NCBI GenBank assembly: GCA_026391115.1
Contig: JAPLER010000019.1
Location: 1-9,900 of the forward strand
Source of the DNA: Bacteroidota bacterium
Lineage (GTDB): Bacteria > Bacteroidota > Bacteroidia > Chitinophagales > Chitinophagaceae
Reading direction: 5' to 3'
Length of the DNA stretch: 9,900 nt
The notes beneath the pieces are model-generated. The model was given only the letters and a program-made list of their open reading frames with translations. It made no database searches and was not told the DNA's origin. Each line of letters opens with the position of its first letter. Position 1 is the first letter of the stretch. The position numbers were made by a program, and so were the translations under genes. Of the stretch, positions 6,043-9,900 are shown piece by piece.

Positions 6043-9000
6043 TTATGCTTTATGTTCAACTTTATCTTCTTCTATATTTCTCACTTTAGCCATATAACTT
6101 ACATTTGGCATAACGTGTAATTGCTCCAAGCTATAGAACAATCTATTTGCATTTTCTTCTCTATGCATTGTAATGGCACTATGTTTATCATTTACATTAC
6201 CAAATACAATAGCCTCTGTTGGACAAGATTGTTGACAAGCTGTTTTTAAATCCCAACTTTTTCCTTCGCCGCCAGTTTCTAATGGACGACTTGCTTTCTT
6301 AGCTTTCAATTTTCCTTCTTGCAAACGTTGAACACAGAAACTACATTTTTCAATTACACCTCTACTTCTTACTGTAACATCAGGATTTAACACCATTCTA
6401 GTTAAATCCTCGTTCATATACATTACAGCATCATTCATTTCGTCTTGATTATTAGCAAAGCTATCGCTGCCAGTATAATCACTCCAATTAAAACGACGAA
6501 CTTTATAAGGACAGTTATTAGCACAATATCTTGTACCAATACATCTGTTATAAGTCATTTGGTTCAATCCTTCTGTGCTATGGTTTGTTGCTGCTACAGG
6601 GCAAACATTTTCGCAAGGAGCATTATCGCAATGTTGACACATTAATGGCTGAAAAACAACACTTGGATTGTCCATATCATCACCGCTGTAGTATCTATCA
6701 ATTCTCATCCAGTGCATATCGTGGAAACGCAATACTTCTGCTTTTCCTACAACTGGAACATTATTTTCTGTATGACAAGCCACAACACAAGCACCACAAC
6801 CATTACAAGCATTTAAATCAATACTCATTCCCCATTTAACTCCTGGTTTGTCTAATGGTTTGTAAATGCTACCATCTTCTCTAAATTTCTCTAATCCACC
6901 GTAAGCAGCTAGTTCTTTTTCTCTTTCTTCTAATACTTCTTTAGGATTATGTTTTAACTCTGCAAGAGTTAATTCTTTCATCACCTCAGTTCTTTTTCCT
7001 TGTGGTGTATCGTAAATGTTATGTGTTTGAGTAAGAGCAATTGGATATAGTTCTGATGTAAGATTTAATTTAACATCACTTGCCACAAAACTTACATTGC
7101 CATTATTTAGACTTGTAAATTGATAAGCGTTTATACCAACAGGCGTTTCCTTATTATCGTTAGCAGTTTTACCAATTTTACTATTTCTTCCATAACCAAC
7201 AGCAATACCAACTGTATTTGGATGCGTTCCTGGAATAATTAATGCAGGAAGTGTAACTTTTTTTCCACCAACAATTATTTCTACAACTTTCTTTTTAGGT
7301 TGTACTTCATAATCATCAGCTTGTTTTGTGTGTTCTTTATCAAATAAATCAATACCCAATAAAGTTTTTGCCATTGATGGAGATACTACTAAATAGTTAT
7401 CCCAAGTTGCACGTGTTACAGGATCAGGCATTTCCATTAACCAAGGATTCATTGTTCCTTCGCCAGCACCAATTGCTACTTTTTGATAAGCAACTAATTC
7501 AATTCCTTTACCAATAGGCATTGAGGCTAAAGCAGATTTTGCAGTTTCAACACTAGCACTATTAAAAGGAACTTTTCCTATGGTAAGAGTAACATTGCTT
7601 ACACCATTTTCTTCTTTTACAGCTACTTTCTCAGCAATTAAACTTGTAAATAGTCCATCCTGTAAAACATTATCCCATTTATCGAGAGTCCCTAATTTAG
7701 TAGCCCAAAATGTTTTTAAAGTAGCATTATAGTCAACTGCACTTCCACTCCATTTTAACAAACTATCTTGCCATTGACGTGTTTTAAACAATGGATTAAT
7801 AGTTGGCTGAATAAATGAATACTGACCAGTAACAATTTCAACATCTCCCCAACTTTCTAAATAGTGATGAGATGGAATTTGATATTTACAAAGTAGTGAA
7901 GTTTCATCTTGACGTGCATTGAAACTTACAGTTGTACCAATGGTTTTAAACCAATTAGTAATTTTTGCACTATCAGCCCAAGTGTATACTGGGTTTGAGT
8001 TTAATACAATTAATGTATCAACTTTTGTATCTAATAAAGCAGCAAATTCTGCATCTATACCAGCACGAGAATTGTTTGCTGTATTGTAATCAATAGTTTT
8101 TCCATTTGCACCAAGTGCTTCGTTAATAGCATTTACAACAATCTGAAGATTTGTATCATTACTTCCACAAACTACCAAAGCCTGTCCATTAGCAGCTTTT
8201 AAAGCTTTTGCAGCTTTTTCAATTCCAGTAGCTAATTTTTTATCACTAACGTTTACAGCAGCACCATTTATTGCATTCAATAGTCCTAAAACTACAACTC
8301 CTGTTTCGCTTGGTCTATGTAAAAATCTTTCATCAGCATTTGAGCCAGTTAAACTTGCCACAGTTTCAAAAGCAATATGGCGGCTCATTTCAAGATTTTT
8401 AGGATTTAATTTTTTGCCTTTTGCATAAGCCTTAGCATATTCAATTGGGCTAATCCAAGTTCCTAAAAAATCTGCTCCAATACTTACAATGGCTTTAGCA
8501 GCATCAAATTTGTAAGAAGGAATTATTTGTTTGCCATAACAAATTTTATTTGCATTCAAAATACCACTATAAGAAATAGCATCGTATTGAACGTGTTTAA
8601 AATTTGGGTTTTTGGCTTTTATTTGATTAATAATTTCTAGAGAAGAAGGCGAATTAATTGTTGAAGAAAGTAATACAACATTTCCGCCTAATACATTTGC
8701 TAATTCTTTATCTATGGCTTCAAATGTTGCTTCTTTACCACCAATAGTTGGGAATTTTAATCTTGCTCCATCATATAAATCTAAAACACTTGCTTGTACT
8801 CTTGCACTTGTTCCACCACCAGTTAATGGACTTAATTCATTTCCTTCAATTTTAATAGGACGACCATCTCTAACTTTTGCCACAACACTCACCGCATCCC
8901 CATCATTTACATAAGTTGTAGCATAATAATCTGCAACGCCAGGAACAATATCTTCTGGACGATTAGCAAATGGAATTGATTTTTTTACAGGCACTTCACA

Positions 9001-9189
9001 ACTTGCAGCAATTGCAGCAGCAGCAGTTGTAAATCCTAAATATTTTAAGAAGTCACGACGAGGCGTTTGGGCATCAAGTAACTTACCATCCATTTCAAAT
9101 GGAAGATCTTCTTTAAATTCATCTTGCAAAGACTTTTGATAAGCCTCTGTGTTGTTATATTCTCCGAAACTTTGCCAGTGTTTAGACAT
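6043..9189 (-). CDS. actB: Alternative complex III subunit ActB (molybdoenzyme-like domain fused to Fe-S domain)
   Basis: 1048-residue periplasmic electron-transfer subunit. A leader of about 43 residues precedes a twin-arginine motif (PRRDFLKYLGF, Arg44-Arg45) and an Ala-rich segment ending AASC, so Cys64 may be lipidated. Residues about 70-750 resemble the molybdopterin oxidoreductase fold but lack the N-terminal Fe-S cysteines, and the family carries no molybdenum cofactor. The C-terminal ferredoxin-like domain has four clusters' worth of cysteines: C795/C798/C801/C805, C851/C854/C859/C863, C883-x5-C889-x3-C893, and C949/C952 with C985/C989. In the third group the expected second Cys is Thr886 (CIGTRYCANNC), which predicts a [3Fe-4S] cluster. 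Electrons from quinol at ActC should pass through these clusters to the haems of ActA. Length and fusion are normal for ACIII ActB. It begins 75 bp after actA. Confidence 0.96.
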   Translation of the reverse strand: MSKHWQSFGEYNNTEAYQKSLQDEFKEDLPFEMDGKLLDAQTPRRDFLKYLGFTTAAAAIAASCEVPVKKSIPFANRPEDIVPGVADYYATTYVNDGDAVSVVAKVRDGRPIKIEGNELSPLTGGGTSARVQASVLDLYDGARLKFPTIGGKEATFEAIDKELANVLGGNVVLLSSTINSPSSLEIINQIKAKNPNFKHVQYDAISYSGILNANKICYGKQIIPSYKFDAAKAIVSIGADFLGTWISPIEYAKAYAKGKKLNPKNLEMSRHIAFETVASLTGSNADERFLHRPSETGVVVLGLLNAINGAAVNVSDKKLATGIEKAAKALKAANGQALVVCGSNDTNLQIVVNAINEALGANGKTIDYNTANNSRAGIDAEFAALLDTKVDTLIVLNSNPVYTWADSAKITNWFKTIGTTVSFNARQDETSLLCKYQIPSHHYLESWGDVEIVTGQYSFIQPTINPLFKTRQWQDSLLKWSGSAVDYNATLKTFWATKLGTLDKWDNVLQDGLFTSLIAEKVAVKEENGVSNVTLTIGKVPFNSASVETAKSALASMPIGKGIELVAYQKVAIGAGEGTMNPWLMEMPDPVTRATWDNYLVVSPSMAKTLLGIDLFDKEHTKQADDYEVQPKKKVVEIIVGGKKVTLPALIIPGTHPNTVGIAVGYGRNSKIGKTANDNKETPVGINAYQFTSLNNGNVSFVASDVKLNLTSELYPIALTQTHNIYDTPQGKRTEVMKELTLAELKHNPKEVLEEREKELAAYGGLEKFREDGSIYKPLDKPGVKWGMSIDLNACNGCGACVVACHTENNVPVVGKAEVLRFHDMHWMRIDRYYSGDDMDNPSVVFQPLMCQHCDNAPCENVCPVAATNHSTEGLNQMTYNRCIGTRYCANNCPYKVRRFNWSDYTGSDSFANNQDEMNDAVMYMNEDLTRMVLNPDVTVRSRGVIEKCSFCVQRLQEGKLKAKKASRPLETGGEGKSWDLKTACQQSCPTEAIVFGNVNDKHSAITMHREENANRLFYSLEQLHVMPNVSYMAKVRNIEEDKVEHKA

Positions 9190-9264
9190 AATCTATTTGA
9201 TAATTTATAAATTGAGCCAATTCTAAAGTTCTATTTGGAACTGGTTAATTTGATAACTTAATTA

Positions 9265-9900
9265 TTAGTAGTGACATTTTTGACACTCTGTTCCACCAAT
9301 TTTTTCTACCGTAATGTTTGCATCGTTAATGAACTTAGAAGTATCAATTTTAACATCTTTTTCTCTTACACCACTCTTAATTTGTTTTTCTTTTTCTATG
9401 TTCATTTTTGCGTGAATATCATTGTGATATTTTTCATACAAGCTATAAAAACCATTTTCTTTAAACTGTACTTTGGTTTCTCTGTGACAGTTAATACACC
9501 AACCCATACTTAAATCAGAGAATTGCTTAACCTCATCCATTTTTGTAATTTCACCATGACAAGTTTGACATTGCTGCTTGCCAGCAACTATGTGTTGACT
9601 ATGGTTAAAGTAAACATGGTCTGGCAAATTATGAATTTTTGTCCAAGGTATAGGTTGTGCTTTTGTAGCATCAAATGGCTGACCTGGTGTATAATTTGCG
9701 TATTTATATAATTTCTTAATTTCCTCTGTACCATTTACTTCTTCTCCTTCTTCATTATACAATTTAGCAGTTCCTTTATACTCACTAATTGTCATATGGC
9801 AATTCATACAAACATTTACACTAGGAATATTGGCGTGTTTTCCATCTTGTGCACCACCATGACAATATAAACAATTGATTTGATTAACTCCAGCGTGTAC
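9265..9900 (-). CDS. actA: Alternative complex III subunit ActA (pentahaem cytochrome c), C-terminal part, start off window
   Basis: The frame is open from the window edge (VHAGVNQINCLYCH) to TAA at 9267-9265, giving 211 visible residues. All five CxxCH haem c sites of the ActA family are present: CLYCH (visible residues 10-14), CMNCH (31-35), CQTCH (111-115), CINCH (135-139) and CQKCH (206-210). The last site ends one residue before the stop. His residues before the motifs, such as VYFNHSQHIVAGKQQCQTCH, are likely axial ligands. The missing N-terminus should hold the membrane anchor and an early His-containing segment. ActA is the multihaem relay that receives electrons from ActB and hands them to ActE. 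As first gene of the ACIII set, its promoter should lie upstream of this window. The internal ATG at 9807 is between haem sites and is not the start. Confidence 0.95.
   Translation of the reverse strand, partial: VHAGVNQINCLYCHGGAQDGKHANIPSVNVCMNCHMTISEYKGTAKLYNEEGEEVNGTEEIKKLYKYANYTPGQPFDATKAQPIPWTKIHNLPDHVYFNHSQHIVAGKQQCQTCHGEITKMDEVKQFSDLSMGWCINCHRETKVQFKENGFYSLYEKYHNDIHAKMNIEKEKQIKSGVREKDVKIDTSKFINDANITVEKIGGTECQKCHY

Noticed and set aside
6043..9189. ActB as an active molybdenum enzyme
   Set aside because: It lacks the N-terminal Fe-S cysteines of the molybdopterin oxidoreductase family, and ACIII ActB is known to have no molybdenum cofactor.
9227..9242. Short hairpin (AGTTC/GAACT, 6-nt loop) between actA and actB, as a terminator
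   Set aside because: The stem is only 5 bp with no T run after it, and it lies inside an obvious operon.
1..9900. tRNA, rRNA, CRISPR array, insertion sequence or phage genes
   Set aside because: None was seen on either strand; coding density is high and every spacer is under 100 bp.

Overview
The window is a single block of genes all read from the minus strand, so transcription runs from position 9900 towards position 1. It is AT-rich DNA with weak or absent Shine-Dalgarno sites. The proteins look like those of Bacteroidota, closest in my recollection to Chitinophagales/Chitinophagaceae-type sequences. The evidence is the complete alternative complex III (ACIII) gene order followed directly by haem-copper oxidase genes, a three-helix CoxB N-terminus, a histidine-rich CoxA N-terminus and AT-rich intergenic repeats of the kind common in that phylum.

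Layout in transcription order: actA (9900-9265, start off the window, pentahaem cytochrome c); actB (9189-6043, molybdopterin-oxidoreductase-like domain fused to a ferredoxin-like domain); actC (5960-4521, NrfD/PsrC-like quinol-site membrane subunit); actD (4455-3868, DUF3341-type two-helix subunit); actE (3825-3169, monohaem cytochrome c lipoprotein); actF (3071-1845, second NrfD-like subunit); coxB (1747-691, oxidase subunit II, broken by a frameshift); coxA (631 to beyond position 1, oxidase subunit I, N-terminal 210 residues visible). Gaps between genes are only 42-97 bp. No RNA gene, mobile element, CRISPR array, clear promoter or terminator was found.

How it works together, from knowledge of the families: ACIII oxidises membrane menaquinol and passes electrons through Fe-S clusters and haems c of ActB, ActA and ActE to the oxidase. 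CuA in CoxB receives them and the haem a/a3-CuB centre of CoxA reduces oxygen. In Flavobacterium johnsoniae ACIII and an aa3 oxidase form a supercomplex, and the continuous gene order here fits that arrangement.

The main anomaly is in coxB. About 23 nt appear to be missing at 1231/1232, exactly where the conserved aromatic segment (electron-entry region) should be. This separates the three-helix half from the CuA half. The same gene is bracketed by an exact 19-bp direct repeat. I see no wholly new biological system; the rest is a well-formed ACIII-oxidase respiratory operon.
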